This document shows, piece by piece, positions 35,230 to 45,329 of a stretch of 64,000 nucleotides of DNA. This stretch comes from Symbiodinium microadriaticum. Its lineage: Eukaryota; Sar; Dinophyceae; Suessiales; Symbiodiniaceae. Numbering within the stretch: position 1 is the first letter of the stretch; the number at the start of each line of letters is the position of its first letter. The stretch is taken from assembly GCA_001939145.1 (NCBI GenBank), contig LSRX01000342.1, forward strand, positions 102,653 through 166,652. Reading direction: 5' to 3'. The position numbers and the translations under genes were made by a program. The notes beneath the pieces were generated by a model. That model was not told the origin of the DNA. It did not search any database and was given only the letters and a program-made list of their open reading frames with translations.

Positions 35230-35415
35230 TCAAGACGTTGGACGAGGATGTGAGTTGAAATTTTTACAGTCGGCAGACTTTAAGCAGTGACGTTGATTTC
35301 TACTGGGTTTCGTTCTTGCATGACAGAGATTCATAGAATCTCTGGGAGCTTCCAGCAGTCCTTTACCCGAAACCACGAACCTCAAGCTCCAAACCCTCTG
35401 CATCAAACCCCCCAC
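35230..35415 (-). CDS. Coding-like island, minus strand, weak
   Basis: Minus frame with GLLEAPRDSMNLCHARTKPS and CLKSADCKNFNSHP. No splice borders or relatives seen, so it may be chance. Confidence 0.2.
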   Translation of the reverse strand: MGGLMQRVWSLRFVVSGKGLLEAPRDSMNLCHARTKPSRNQRHCLKSADCKNFNSHPRPTS

Positions 35416-35550
35416 CTCATGACACCCTAAAGCTTAGACTCAGCAAGCTTTGAACCCAAAGCCCTAAACCAAACCCCAAACCCTAAACCCTAAACCCCAA
35501 GCGCTGGAAAACACATAGACTCTAGAAGCCTCGTCGGGCTATGTCCGCAG

Positions 35551-35613
35551 ATCAGCGCAGCTGGGCAGCCGGGGCAGTCGCGCGCTTTTGGCCGGGCACC
35601 AAGTTTTGCAAGG
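35551..35613 (+). CDS. Microexon, 63 bases
   Basis: Bounded by TCCGCAG and by GTTTCA. Reads QRSWAAGAVARFWPGTKFCK. CCCTAAA array just upstream. No family recognised. Confidence 0.5.
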
Positions 35614-35650
35614 GTTTCAGAGCTCCGGGCCAAGGGCTTAGAGCTTGAGA

Positions 35651-35760
35651 TACTGTTGATGATATAAACCCTGCATTACCTTAAGGCAAGGACCCTAAAC
35701 TATGAGAATTATGGTATATTCCTTATTATGGGTAGTGCAGGATTTATAGCATCAACCGTA
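35651..35760. mobile_element. Foldback (MITE-like) element, family 3, copy 1
   Basis: 110 bases with ends TACTGTTGATGATATAAACC and the complement of GGATTTATAGCATCAACCGT. The interior GGTATATTCCTTATTATGGG recurs in inverted orientation in the copy at 51,225. Only 41 bases separate it from a family 2 element. Confidence 0.88.
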
Positions 35761-35801
35761 TTGTAGGTATTGGGTTTCAGGTCTGGGTTTCCAGAGTATT
35801 G

Positions 35802-35910
35802 CCCAGAGAGCCCTATACCCCTTAAAGAAGGAATATACCTTAAAGTATAGGGGCCTTAATATTATGATTTAAAGCATATTCTTTAATTGAGGGGTATTGG
35901 GCTCTCTGGG
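35802..35910. mobile_element. Foldback (MITE-like) element, family 2, copy 2
   Basis: 109 bases with ends CCCAGAGAGCCCTATACCCC and the complement of GGGGTATTGGGCTCTCTGGG. Interior GGGGCCTTAATATTATGATT is shared with the copies at 34,563 (inverted) and 53,277. Confidence 0.88.
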
Positions 35911-36228
35911 GGTGTCTAGGAGGCCCAGGAGGTAGGGTTTTTGATCAGATCCGGACCGCTCCCTGGTCACATGCAGAAACCCGACTTCGAGCAGCAAGAC
36001 GAGTCGAACACGGCTCATGCTCCAGTTAAGTTGAGATGGCATGTGGTTGACGTACGTCTTGACATGCCTCGCAAGCCCAAGCCCGAAGCCACAACATTCC
36101 TAAACCCTAAACCCTTTTAGCATCGCGGATGCTTTCATTGCCTCTCCTTTCGACAGCTCCGGTCCGAGCCCCTTTAGAAGTAGGTCTCAAAGGCAGGACC
36201 CCAATCCTGAAGCGAAGCCCCTCAAAGC

Positions 36229-36420
36229 TCCTTCACAAGGTTCCTTTTAAGAGGTTTCTTTTTAAGAAGGTTCCTTTAAGGAGGTTCCTTTAAGAGGGTT
36301 CCTTTAAGAAGGTTCCTTTAAGAAGGTTTCTTTACGAAGGTTCCTTTAAGAAGGTTCCCTTACGGGGGTAAAGTTTCTTTTAAAGGTTCCTTTAAAGGTT
36401 CCCTTGAGGGTTCCTTCAGA
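36229..36420. repeat. AAGGTTCCTTTAAG minisatellite
   Basis: About 12 units of 14-17 bases (AAGGTTCCTTTAAGA and variants). The unit is itself partly palindromic (AAGG...CCTT). Confidence 0.9.
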
Positions 36421-36478
36421 GATTCCTTCCTTTAGAGGCCCTAAAAAGGCCACTCTATGCCGATCGTCGCATGTGCAG

Positions 36479-36557
36479 GCATAGTCTTCCAGAGCATCAT
36501 CAAGGACAAGGCCGCGAACGGCACTTTTTGGCTGCTTGATCTCTTGGCCCTTCGGGG
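36479..36557 (+). CDS. Microexon, hydrophobic
   Basis: Begins after ATGTGCAG. Reads GIVFQSIIKDKAANGTFWLL and DLLAL. Protein-like, possibly part of a membrane or core helix. The 3' border is not clear. Confidence 0.5.
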
Positions 36558-36869
36558 GCGTTCAACAAATACTTATTTGACCGTGTGGGGTTTTGGGCTA
36601 GCACGTCACGCAAATAGATCCATAAGTACTGCTAGCTTCTAGCATACGTATTAAGATGTCAATTACCCCTGAGCCTTTACTAGCAGTCTCTAAACCTTTT
36701 TCATGTCTTGGCCTTAATTCTCGGGGCCTTAGCTCTTGCTGAAGTACCTTGTACAAGCTCACATGAGCGACTGCCCCAAGGGCTCACACTCTAATGCCCG
36801 GAACCCATTATCTTTGGAGCACGAACGCTGGACTTCTTGCTTTGGAAAACTTGTACATCCAAATCCAAG

Positions 36870-36958
36870 ATGCTTCTCAAGAGCATCAAGGAATCCCGGC
36901 CAACCTTGGCAAAGCCCGCACATGTCTTGCTAGATCAGAGCTGCCAGAGGCATCCCAG
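36870..36958 (+). CDS. Microexon with good donor
   Basis: Ends at CCCAG followed by GTGGGT. Reads ASQEHQGIPANLGKARTCLA and RSELPEASQ, ending on a codon border. The acceptor is one of several AGs near 36,869. Confidence 0.48.
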
Positions 36959-37207
36959 GTGGGTTCCGAACGTTCGGATGCCTGGTGGCCAGGGGCTCAG
37001 TCAATGGTTGGCAAGTTTTTTTTCGATTGAACCCGACCTGGGGCGCTGTGAGTGGGGTTTTGCAGAGTTCACCGTGGTCTATTGTGTTTTCGACTGCTTT
37101 TCGGCCCCGAAAGTCTTCGAATCCTTCATTGAAAATCTCAGGAGGTGTTGCAGGGTTTTAGGTTCAGCTCGGACGACCGACTGGACCACTACTACTGCTG
37201 GCTGCCG

Positions 37208-37215
37208 CTTCCTCG

Positions 37216-37251
<36 letters not shown>

Positions 37252-37307
37252 GCCTCCGCCTCTTCTGTGTGTGCTGCTATTCCTGCTGTTTGAAGGTTTT
37301 TTTGCGC

Positions 37308-37352
<45 letters not shown>
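37208..37352. repeat. Two (CTG)n blocks
   Basis: Blocks at about 37,215-37,250 and 37,311-37,352 made of CTG/CTGCTG. They generate Leu, Ala or Ser runs in all frames of both strands, so reading frames here carry no weight. Similar short runs occur at 41,568-41,592 and 52,185-52,300. Confidence 0.95.
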
Positions 37353-37354
<2 letters not shown>

Positions 37355-38012
37355 GCTACTAGTGCAGTTGTTGTTGCTACGATTACTGTACTGTGACTAC
37401 GACGATTAGGCGTATGAGTACTGCTAGTACTCGCAATGCTATTGGGCAAGCAGGCTTGTATCGCTCAGGTTCCGACGATTGTGGACCCTTTCGCGGGACA
37501 GCAAAGGCTGCCGTGAGGCAAGTTCTGTTTGCTTGCTGAGGCTGAGGGCACACAGAGCCACACAGCTTTCATTCGTTGTACATGCTTCACCACACTGCAT
37601 CAGCTAGAGAGGTTTGGAGCATGTGGTTCAGGGCAACGTATACACTGGAAATCCAAGCCACCATCCATTCATGCATTCATCCGATCATGCCGGAGTTTAG
37701 TCCCCCTGACCCCTGACCCCTCTCTCCGTGGAACAGGGCCTCCAAAACCCGTGTATTTGGGGGGATACCATTGGGTTGGGGGGGGGGGAGGGGGGGCGCA
37801 GCACCGCGCACAACCATATCTGGGTGGATCTCAACCTGTGTTGGTCTGTAAATTGCGTAGGCGCATACTCGAGTCAACGTACCCCACATAGGCTGTGAAA
37901 TATAAGATGCCCGGTATCTGCAGCCGTTCAACTTAGGAAGCCTAGCTTGTTCGATGAGCATCTTACCTTAGTAAGTAATAGGACCCAAACCCTAAAACCC
38001 TGAAACCCAAAG

Positions 38013-38079
38013 TCCCTATCCATCCCGGGCGCCAAGCGAGCAGTCAGAGGCAGAGCAGACCCCCAGCGATGAAGATAAG
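38013..38079 (+). CDS. Microexon with a possible GC donor
   Basis: Reads PYPSRAPSEQSEAEQTPSDE and DK, an acidic disordered segment. Begins after AAAG and ends before GCCAAA, so the donor would be GC, a variant known in dinoflagellate genes. Surrounded by CCCTAAA-type sequence. Confidence 0.5.
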
Positions 38080-38350
38080 GCCAAAACCCTATTCTAACTA
38101 CTAAGGCCCCTAGACTAATCCCCTTATAGAACCCTTAACATAACCCCTATAGTAACTCTTCAAAGGAACCCTGTTCGAAATATTAAGGCCCCTATAGTAC
38201 TCCAGGGTCTCCGAAGCAAGCTTCGAGCTTTTTGTAGTCTAGTACAATAGACCCCAAAACCTTATTCTAACAATTAAGGCCCAAAAAGTAACAAAAAAAA
38301 CCCAAAACTTCTATTCTAAGTCTTAAGGCCCCTACATTATACTTATGCCA
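38080..38350. repeat. Dispersed CTATTCTAAC / TTAAGGCCCCTA units
   Basis: The pair CTATTCTAACTACTAAGGCC recurs with changes near 38,090, 38,263 and 38,313. A related inverted piece is at about 10,200-10,240 in gene B. Possibly worn copies of a short mobile element. Confidence 0.45.
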
Positions 38351-38464
38351 TATGACCCGTTCGATGCTGACTTCAGCCATTGAAGGCCCTAGGATCCCAA
38401 GCCTCGAAGGCTCCCACTGACTGAGGGTTTTCGGGGGCTTTTGGGGGGATGCTCTGACACTCTG

Positions 38465-38598
38465 TGCGTTTAGGGTTTAGGGTTTAGGGCTTAGGGTTTA
38501 AGGGCTTAGGGTGTAGAGTTTAGGGTTTAGGGTTTTTGGGTTCAGAGTTTAGGGTTTAGGGCTTAGGGTGTAGAGTTTAGGGTTAAGGGTTGGGGGTT
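38465..38598 (+). repeat. TTTAGGG array
   Basis: Two near-identical 60-base stretches of TTTAGGG with a GTGTAGAG variant, ending directly before the acceptor of the next exon. Confidence 0.9.
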
Positions 38599-38602
38599 TC
38601 AG

Positions 38603-38700
38603 CAAGGCCCCATGATCCTGAACCAGCGGTTCAGGGTGCTGTGCTGCAGGTTCAGAAGGCCCTAGATGAGGCATCCGGTGAGGAGGAGTGTGGGACCTGG
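38603..38700 (+). CDS. Microexon: helical, acidic
   Basis: Bounded by GTTTCAG and by GTGACA. Reads PAVQGAVLQVQKALDEASGE and EECGTW. The TTTAGGG array runs right up to the acceptor. No family recognised. Confidence 0.55.
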
Positions 38701-39415
38701 GTGACAGGAGGGTCCCAAAGCCACCGCGGATTTGATGGGACGCTGAAATGGGGACGGTGGTCTTGGGCCGTAGATGACTTTCATAGGTTTTTCAAGATGT
38801 GGTTTCACATGGTTTCACAGTTTTTTTCAATGGAGTCACGAGGTCTTGCAAGTTTTTTCAACGGTGTAAGCGTTCTAGGCTTAACTGTGGTCACCGTTCT
38901 GTCACGAAAGTGTCGGGATCGTTAAGGATGAGCATCAGCTATTGAGGCTCATGATTTTCGCGGCCCAACGCTCGCGTACACCCGATAGCTGAAACATTCT
39001 TGCGGTGAAGGCAGCACGCATAGATGTTTATAGAAACTGACACAAATGCTGTAGCTATGACGATCTCAGAACCCCTATTCAGGTGCGAAATCTGGAAAAC
39101 TCTACAACATAAAATCTCATGCTCGCACAGAAATTACAGTTCAATTCCATAATTACTGCTTATACTGGCGTAGGAACCGATTAACAAGGGCCCGATGAAG
39201 AAACCCAGTGGTATAAGGTATTGAAACCTTTGAGGCCCGTTCTAGAACCTCAGATGAAGGACCCTATGTCACTAGGGATACAGCGCTTATTAGTCCAGTT
39301 CCAAAATCTTGTAGAGAACTCTACGATATAAGGGGCCTTCAATAAACAACCTTATGAAGCCACTCTAAACACCGCAAAAGAACCGCATGACACAATGTGA
39401 TATGATATGATCTGA

Positions 39416-39610
39416 TACATATATATATATATATGCACACATCTATATATTGTGTACATATATATATATATACGTATATACATACATACATGCATATATA
39501 TATATATACATACATATATGATATGACATGACATGACATGACATGACATGACATGACATGACATGACATGACATGGCATGATATGATATGATATGATAGA
39601 ATATGATATA
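39416..39610. repeat. TA-rich and (ACATG)n microsatellite
   Basis: TATATA runs at 39,416-39,520 followed by about ten ACATG units at 39,525-39,573 and ATATG units. Open frames across it are repeat artefacts. Confidence 0.95.
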
Positions 39611-39963
39611 ATATGATATAGTATATAATAACACAAGACAGCCGAATACCCGACATGTAACGGGGGCTCTCACTGAAGGGAGTCTCTGAGGCGCCTCGCA
39701 ATGGCTCTGGAGCTCAAAGGTTCCGAAGGGCAGAGAGTGTAGGGTTTTAGGGTTTTGGGGCTCTAAGGGTTTGGGGGTTTTAGGGTTTTAGGGGTTCGGG
39801 GGTTTAGTAGGCAGGAAAGTTCAGAGGGGGGAGGGGTATGGCAGGGCCGTGCAGGGCTTCTGTACGATTTGATAGGCTTTATAGAGAGATATTTCATAGA
39901 CGACTTTAAGATGAGTTTAGAAAGGGTTGTATACACGGTTTTACATTTTTTAAGCCGTTTTAG

Positions 39964-40031
39964 ACAGGACAGCCTCCTTCGAATACCAAGGGCTGATGGG
40001 AACTCGGCAGCTGTGTGCCATCTCACCTCAG
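39964..40031 (+). CDS. Microexon, 68 bases, followed by a possible 20-base intron
   Basis: Begins after TTTTAG. Reads RTASFEYQGLMGTRQLCAIS then PQ, and ends before GTAATAG. The next 20 bases start with GTAATA and end with TTTTGCAG. They are followed by a frame reading VRVDAQARPWHTE (40,052-40,090). Without splicing another frame stays open, so the tiny intron is only a possibility. Confidence 0.5.
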
Positions 40032-40200
40032 GTAATAGTTAGCTTTTGCAGGTGCGGGTCGATGCACAGGCTCGTCCCTGGCATACTGAAACCTAAACCC
40101 TACACCCTAAACCCTAAACCCTAAAGCACCCAAGCGCATCCCTTTCAAGCCGCCAAGCAGAGGAGTTCGGGATTTGGGGTTCGAGAGTTTGGGATTCCAG

Positions 40201-40256
40201 AGGTCGCTTGAGGAGGACATGAGGGTTTACCGAGACTCGAGGCCCAACGGGCGTGG
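40201..40256 (+). CDS. Microexon
   Basis: Begins after GATTCCAG. Reads RSLEEDMRVYRDSRPNGRG, hydrophilic and helical. Ends near GTTTTG. Confidence 0.45.
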
Positions 40257-40428
40257 GTTTTGTGTTCCGTTGCATGTATACCTGTATCTTGCAAGAGCTG
40301 AGGTTTCCAGCAGTGTTTTTGCTACGCCCGAACCGGTTAGCGCCGTCTGTGAGCGGCGACTTCAAACTTGCTGCGTCGTGTCAACAAACTGTCACATGAC
40401 TCGATCTCGATAGCGAAATCCTACACAC

Positions 40429-40660
40429 CTAGCCCAAGATCCTGTAGTCTGCCGTGCCAGGCCTCTGATCCCAAAGTCTTGTAATTGTAAGTCGCCTTCG
40501 CCTTGAATTGTATCCCGTTTTGACTTGAAGAGCTCACGAACCTCTGACAGGTCACGTCTGGGAAGCGCTTCGGTGCCCCTTCGGGAACTATGTCCTGCAG
40601 AAGTGCATTCAGGTGGTCGGCTTCAGATTGTGGGGTTGTTCGGTCTCTTGAAGAAGTCAT
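40429..40660 (-). CDS. Possible first exon, minus strand
   Basis: Starts at ATG 40660 (MTSSRDRTTPQSEADHLNAL) and continues LQDIVPEGAPKRFPDVTCQR and FVSSSSQNGIQFKAKATYNY to TAG GTGTGTAG, where GTGTGT is a good donor at 40,428. Upstream on this strand is a TTTAGGG array. It is one of few islands that clearly favour the minus strand. No family recognised. Confidence 0.48.
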
Positions 40661-40680
40661 GGGCTGGTTAAGTGGATGCA

Positions 40681-40790
40681 ACGCTAAACCCTAAACCCTA
40701 AAGCCCTAAAGCCCTAAACCCTAAACCCTAAAGCCCAAAACCCTAAACCCTTTTGAAACCCTAAACCCTAAACCCTAAAGCCCTAAACCC
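40681..40790 (-). repeat. CCCTAAA array
   Basis: About 110 bases of CCCTAAA and CCCTAAAG units, upstream of the minus-strand exon at 40,660. Confidence 0.9.
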
Positions 40791-41134
40791 GAAGGCTTAT
40801 CTCGGGTCCTTGAAACTGTCCGACTCGCGAAGTGTCCTCGGGCTCTTGGTTGGGGCCCAGTGTCGTGTTGCAAAGAAAGGTGTAGGGTTTAGGGTTTAGG
40901 GGTTTAGGGTTTAGGGTTTTTCTAGTTGGCAGCCCGGCGGTGGTCATCCTTCTCAGGAGAATTCTGCGGTTGAGGTCGATGTTCGAAGGTGGCAGTAAAT
41001 CCTACTCAGGAAGTCTATTTCTACCCCCACACATCGCCATAAGCGCTTCTCAGGCAGTCGAAATGCTCCCAGACTCGAAACCCTAAACCCCGAAACCCTA
41101 AACCCTAAACCCTCGTGTTCAACTCGCGAAAAAG

Positions 41135-41199
41135 AGGTCCTCTCCAGAGAGAACCTGTTTTTCATCTTCGAGGAGCTGAAGCAAAAAGGCAGTTTTTCC
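41135..41199 (+). CDS. Microexon
   Basis: Begins after AAAAAG and ends before GTGGCT. Reads VLSRENLFFIFEELKQKGSF S. CCCTAAA array on the 5' side and TTTAGGG array on the 3' side. No family recognised. Confidence 0.55.
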
Positions 41200-41214
41200 G
41201 TGGCTTGTTGGGTG

Positions 41215-41545
41215 CTTTGGGGGTTTAAGGGTTCAAGGGTTTGAGGGTTTAGGGTTTTAGTTTAGGGTTAAGGGTTTAGGGTTTAAGGCTTTCTTTTGTT
41301 TTCGCGTGTTTCTCTTTTTAAGGGTTTTGGTGGGGTTCAAGGGTTTTGGGTTGTTGCTTTGGCAGTTTGAGGGTTTTGGGGGTGAACGGTCAGAGGGTTT
41401 AAGGGCTCTAGGTGCAGAGCTGAATGAAGGCTTTAGGCGCTACTGCTACTGTTGCTTGCTCTTTGGGGTTTAGGGTTTAGGGTTTAGGGTTTAAGGGTTT
41501 AGGGTTTAAGGGTTGAAGGTTTAGGGTTTAAGGGGTTTGGGGCTT
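41215..41545 (+). repeat. TTTAGGG arrays with G-rich spacer
   Basis: Several runs of TTTAGGG and TTAAGGG in one orientation, broken by about 100 bases of T/G-rich sequence. One strand is strongly G-rich and could form G-quadruplexes. Confidence 0.88.
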
Positions 41546-41552
41546 AACAACT

Positions 41553-42222
41553 TGCTTGCGCTCCTCCTGCTGCCGCTGCTGCTGCTGCTGCTGCTGTTGC
41601 CGTAGCTGTTGCTGTTGCTGGTACTAGTTCTACTGCGACCGCCAGTAGTTTCGACAGGAAGACTAGTAGCAGCAACAAGAACTGCAGGATTCTGCGAACT
41701 GATCCCCAGCACCTGCTGTTTTCTTCGGAAAAGCCTGCCCTTCTCATGAATCCAGTAGCTAGAAGAGCAGCGGTTGCATGGAGGTTTCATAGTATGCGTT
41801 GTCAAATAGTCGGAAGCCTCAAGGAAAATTTCCGTAAACCCTAAACCCAAAGCCCCAATATTGCTACTGTATCCGGCCTTCATAGAGGCGGCTCTAAGCC
41901 AAAACCCTTCCGGCAGGGCCAGACATGATCCAGCAAGCTGCGCGCCATAAGTTCGGTTCCCAGCGGCTTTGTGGTTTTTAAGCGCTTTGGGGTTTCGGGC
42001 TCTGGGGGAAGGCTGGCTTTTGTCATGATTTGGGATCCTGAGCTCTGGCCCGAAACCCGGAAACTCGAAGTAGGGTTCACTCCAACAAGAAAAACCCCAA
42101 TGCTCTGGCGTCAGGGTTGGCGGGTTCCCCTGGAATTTTCGGAGTTCCGGCTTGGCCTTCCAAAGACTCCTGGGGAATCTCCCTATACCCCAGGTACCCC
42201 AATATGCTTCAGGGGCTTCCAC
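41553..42222. CDS. Coding-like region, strand undecided
   Basis: Both strands look coding. Plus: SSSNKNCRILRTDPQHLLFS through WRFHSMRCQIVGSLKENF to GTAAAC at 41,834, and from 42,060 FTPTRKTPMLWRQGWRVPLE. Minus: an unbroken frame of about 233 codons from 42,222 with GAQLAGSCLALPEGFWLRAA and KKPPCN-like Cys-rich pieces, ending in a Ser run made by CTG repeat. A degenerate CCCTAAA block at 41,834-41,850 fits an intron in either. I could not decide. Confidence 0.35.
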
Positions 42223-42579
42223 GGTTTAGGGTTTAGGGTTTATTTTTTCGGCATCGTCGTCGTCGTAGTAGCAGCACCAGTGCGAAAATGAAGTTCAAAT
42301 CTGCAAGTCGCAACCGAGAACAAACCCTAAACCCTAAGCCCTTGAAGGGAACTTTTCTCAAAAAGCTCTGTTGTTGGGTATGGGGGAGACCGAGGCTCCG
42401 ATCGACTCTGAAGCAGGTTCTAAGGGCTCTTGTAAGAGCCGCACGGGTTCTCGCCTAGAATTCAGAATCCACGTGGGCGGAGGCTTTTGCTAACTAGGCC
42501 CTAGAACCGGGAACCACACTTCTTGAACGGCTTAGGGCTTGGGGTGAAGGGTTTCGGACGTGTAGGGCCTGACCATCAG

Positions 42580-42637
42580 GTATGGATGTCGGATCATCCA
42601 AAGGCTTCTGGAATGCGGACCTGCAGACGAGGCCATT
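42580..42637 (+). CDS. PUF-repeat exon, first half of a repeat
   Basis: Bounded by CCATCAG and by GTGCTA. Reads YGCRIIQRLLECGPADEAI. The YGCR.IQRLLE pattern is the RNA-contacting helix region of Pumilio/PUF repeats, RNA-binding proteins that act on mRNA stability and translation. It joins in phase with the exon at 43,000. The frame hits a stop just after the donor, so splicing is required. Confidence 0.72.
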
Positions 42638-42999
42638 GTGCTATGAACCAGCAACAGGTCTAGTTTCTTGGAGGGTTAGGGTGTAGGGCTTAGAGTTCAG
42701 GTCGAAGACCAAACGGCCACCTTAAACATGTAGCTTAGATTTACCACAAACATCATTGGTGCCGACAACAATGCAACCTGCTTCGCAGTCTACGTACCGG
42801 TTTGTTCGCATCTATTAGCCTGTTCAACTACATCTGTTTGTGGACATTCGTGTATGTGTACGTGTACGAGTATGTGTCTGTGTCCGTGTATGCAGGTGGA
42901 CGTGGAGGTGGCTGTGTCGGTGTATGTGTTTGTTTACTTTCGATTCAACCCTGCGTCCGTAACGTCAATTCCTATCGGGTTCATCCTCTCACTTCACAG

Positions 43000-43100
43000 G
43001 TCAATGCCTTGATTGACACGCTGCTGGTAGATGCCATCTCAATCTGCGCACATCCTTTCGGGAACTACGCTGCCTGGAGAATTTTGTTCTCAATTCTGCG
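43000..43100 (+). CDS. PUF-repeat exon, second half and next repeat
   Basis: Begins after CACTTCACAG and reads VNALIDTLLVDAISICAHPF GNYAAWRIL. The HPFGNY block is the hallmark of the following PUF repeat. Joined to 42,580-42,637, the spacing between the two motifs is that of one PUF repeat (about 36 residues). The intron between them (42,638-42,999) contains a T/G-rich microsatellite and TTAGGG-like runs. The donor is one of the GTs near 43,086 or 43,101. The other repeats of the protein were not found. Confidence 0.72.
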
Positions 43101-43404
43101 GTTTCGCGGTTTCAGGCTTCCGTGATTCAGGAAGGAGGAAAAACGCGTTGTTCGTTGGTCTTGGAATCCTGGGAGGAGTTTCGGGGTCCTTGTTGGATAC
43201 AATTTTTTACATTCTTGTTATAGTTAAAACCCTAAATAAGGATTAAAGATGATCGTTTTATCCCTAATAAGGATTAAAAATGATCATGTTTTCATGTGGC
43301 CCCAGGGAAACCAGATTTGGCATGGTGAAGTGACCGGTCGCTTGCATTTCGAGAGCCTTGCTCGGTCGAAGGGGGTTCGTGCAGAGAGGCATATCTACAA
43401 ATAG

Positions 43405-43515
43405 AGGACTCTTAGGGTTGAGGGTTTGGGGCTTAGGGTTCAGGGCTTTAGGGTTTAGGGTCTAGGGCTTAGGGTTTAGGGCTTAGGCCTTTAGGGTTTA
43501 GGGTTTCGGGTTTAG
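43405..43515 (+). repeat. TTTAGGG array
   Basis: About 110 bases of TTTAGGG with TTAGGGC variants, in the intron downstream of the PUF exon. Confidence 0.9.
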
Positions 43516-43888
43516 GCACAGAGACATGCGGATACCTTGCCCCTTCCATGGCTCGGAAGCCTGCAGCTGATTTCGATTCAGCAAGTCAAGTGCGAGGTCT
43601 AACTCACATCCCAAGCCCAAGGTCATTCTTTCAGCTGCATTTTGGCCGTTTATTCGAAAACCCTAATGGGGCCTCAGACTGTATCCTACACCCTAAATCC
43701 TAAACCCTAAACCCTAAATCCTAACTTGAGGGGTGGAAGGGAGGGCGCGTGCGCAAGGAGTTTCGATGATGGAAAGCCACGAACAAAACCGCCCCCCAAG
43801 TCGAAAGTTGACCCGGGCCGACCTTCGAGGGTTTAGGGCTTAGGGTTTAGGGTTTAGGGACTGTGAGGCTTATTCGACTTTCTTGCAG

Positions 43889-44047
43889 ACTGACTCTAAG
43901 GCTACTGGGGTTCTACAAGGGCTCTCTAAGGATTTTCCGGATTTCATTGCCATAGGTTATGCACTTTTTTCCGCCCTTTCTTGCGCAACTTGGGGCAAGG
44001 GCACATCTTGCATCGGGGCGATGTCCGTGTTGGTCCTGAGAGAATCC
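43889..44047 (+). CDS. Exon, 159 bases, one hydrophobic span
   Basis: Bounded by TCTTGCAG and by GTGTAG, 53 whole codons. Reads TDSKATGVLQGLSKDFPDFI then AIGYALFSALSC and GAMSVLVLRES. The hydrophobic stretch could be a membrane or core helix. It may belong to the same plus-strand gene as the PUF exons or to the next one. Confidence 0.58.
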
Positions 44048-44155
44048 GTGTAGAGCCCTTATAGATTCCTTACAGAAACATTTTACAGCCTTAAAATTGT
44101 AGAGCATCCTATAAAGCCACTGAAAAGTTTTGTAAAAACCATGAAAGCTCAGCAG

Positions 44156-44234
44156 TGCCGAAGACCGCTGCAGTCAGTGAGAGGTTGTTGCTACCCGATG
44201 CTTCAAGATGGGTTATCGTTGGGGAATTTTTGAG
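44156..44234 (+). CDS. Microexon
   Basis: Begins after CTCAGCAG and ends before GTTTTG. Reads PKTAAVSERLLLPDASRWVI VGEFLR. TTTAGGG-like sequence follows directly. Confidence 0.45.
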
Positions 44235-44331
44235 GTTTTGGGCTCTAGGGTTTAGGGTACAACATCAAGACTTCCAATCTAAACCGCAAGCCCGCAACGC
44301 TAAACCCCAAACCCTCACATACCCCACCGAG

Positions 44332-44394
44332 GTTATCCAGAACATGCTAGATCAGAGTTGCCGCCTCAGCAAGATTGGGGCAAGCCTGGGCACA
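44332..44394 (+). CDS. Microexon, 21 codons
   Basis: Bounded by CACCGAG and by GTTAGG, a whole number of codons. Reads VIQNMLDQSCRLSKIGASLG. CCCTAAA-type sequence lies before it. Confidence 0.5.
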
Positions 44395-44659
44395 GTTAGG
44401 CATCCCAATCTGGATTCTTGCTAAGAGTTTACTTTACGTTAGCACCGTTAACAGGTAATGAGTTCAAGTTTCTGTAGTATGCTGAGTTCCTTAGCCAGAA
44501 CCCAGCAAACACAGCTGTCCAAGTATTCAACATGTACAGTAGGTCTCGGATACTTGTGTTTTGTTTGCGCTTCTGGCATGGAATTGGATATTTGTATTTA
44601 GTAGTAGTTCGGGAAGTATTTGTTTGAAACCTTATAGGTAAGCTTTACACCCAAAGCCC

Positions 44660-44870
44660 AAACCACTCTTACCAGAAGTTTGGATTCTATCTTCGAGGCA
44701 CTCTATCCGAGACTCTATGCGCACGTATAGCGCGTCGGTCCCTACAACAAGCACTTGCACCGGGTCCACAGCCTCCACAGAAGCAATTCGCCAAATCCGC
44801 ACGCAATGCTGCTTCTTTGCGATTTGTGCTTTCAAAGTCCCTACAACAGGGTCAAGCAAAGCAGGTGCTG
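44660..44870 (-). CDS. Coding-like island, minus strand
   Basis: Minus frame with PVVGTLKAQIAKKQHCVRIW then VDPVQVLVVGTDALYVRIES and RIECLEDRIQ, the last part coiled-coil-like. The plus strand is also open. No splice borders assigned. Confidence 0.3.
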
Positions 44871-45029
44871 TAAGGCCCGAGACCTACATCTCAAACCGTT
44901 CAATTCTTGAACTCCTGAACCCCTTACTCAAAGCCCACGGCCTTAAGTTACGAAGGGTCCTCTATACGATAGCTGCAGCATCCCTTTAACGGAAGCCTTT
45001 GAGGGAACCCTCAGTTTGACAGCTTCCAG

Positions 45030-45085
45030 GCACCCGTGAGCAGCGCCGCCGCTTGCTCTACTCTCTCATAGAGAACGTTGCTCTG
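45030..45085 (+). CDS. Microexon, 56 bases
   Basis: Bounded by CTTCCAG and by GTAGGC. Reads TREQRRRLLYSLIENVAL, a basic amphipathic helix. A TTTAGGG array follows at 45,100. Confidence 0.6.
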
Positions 45086-45329
45086 GTAGGCCTGTGGGGG
45101 TTTAGGGTTTAGGGGTTTAGGGTTTAGGGTTTTGGGTCGGCAGCAAAAAACCGTCATTTTAAGCCTTTCACCCCAAGCCCTAAGCCATAAACTGTTAGCT
45201 AGTGTAAGCCTTAGAAGCCTTAACCAAAAACCCTGCCACATTTCGGAAATGATGCGTACGCGCCTTTTTTCAAAGAAGCTCCTGACCTTTGCCCTGAAGC
45301 GATTCTCTCTCTCTATGAGCAGACTCGCG

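Noticed and set aside
36229-36420. A CRISPR-like array
   Set aside because: Units of 14-17 bases without unique spacers; a minisatellite in a eukaryotic genome.
37192-37449. Leu, Ala and Ser runs near 37.2-37.4 kb as a real protein
   Set aside because: They are translations of CTG repeats on both strands.
45241-45329. A plus-strand island reading FGNDAYAPFFKEAPDLCPEA
   Set aside because: Attractive peptide, but a stop lies directly upstream and there is no AG between it and the peptide; another frame is also open.
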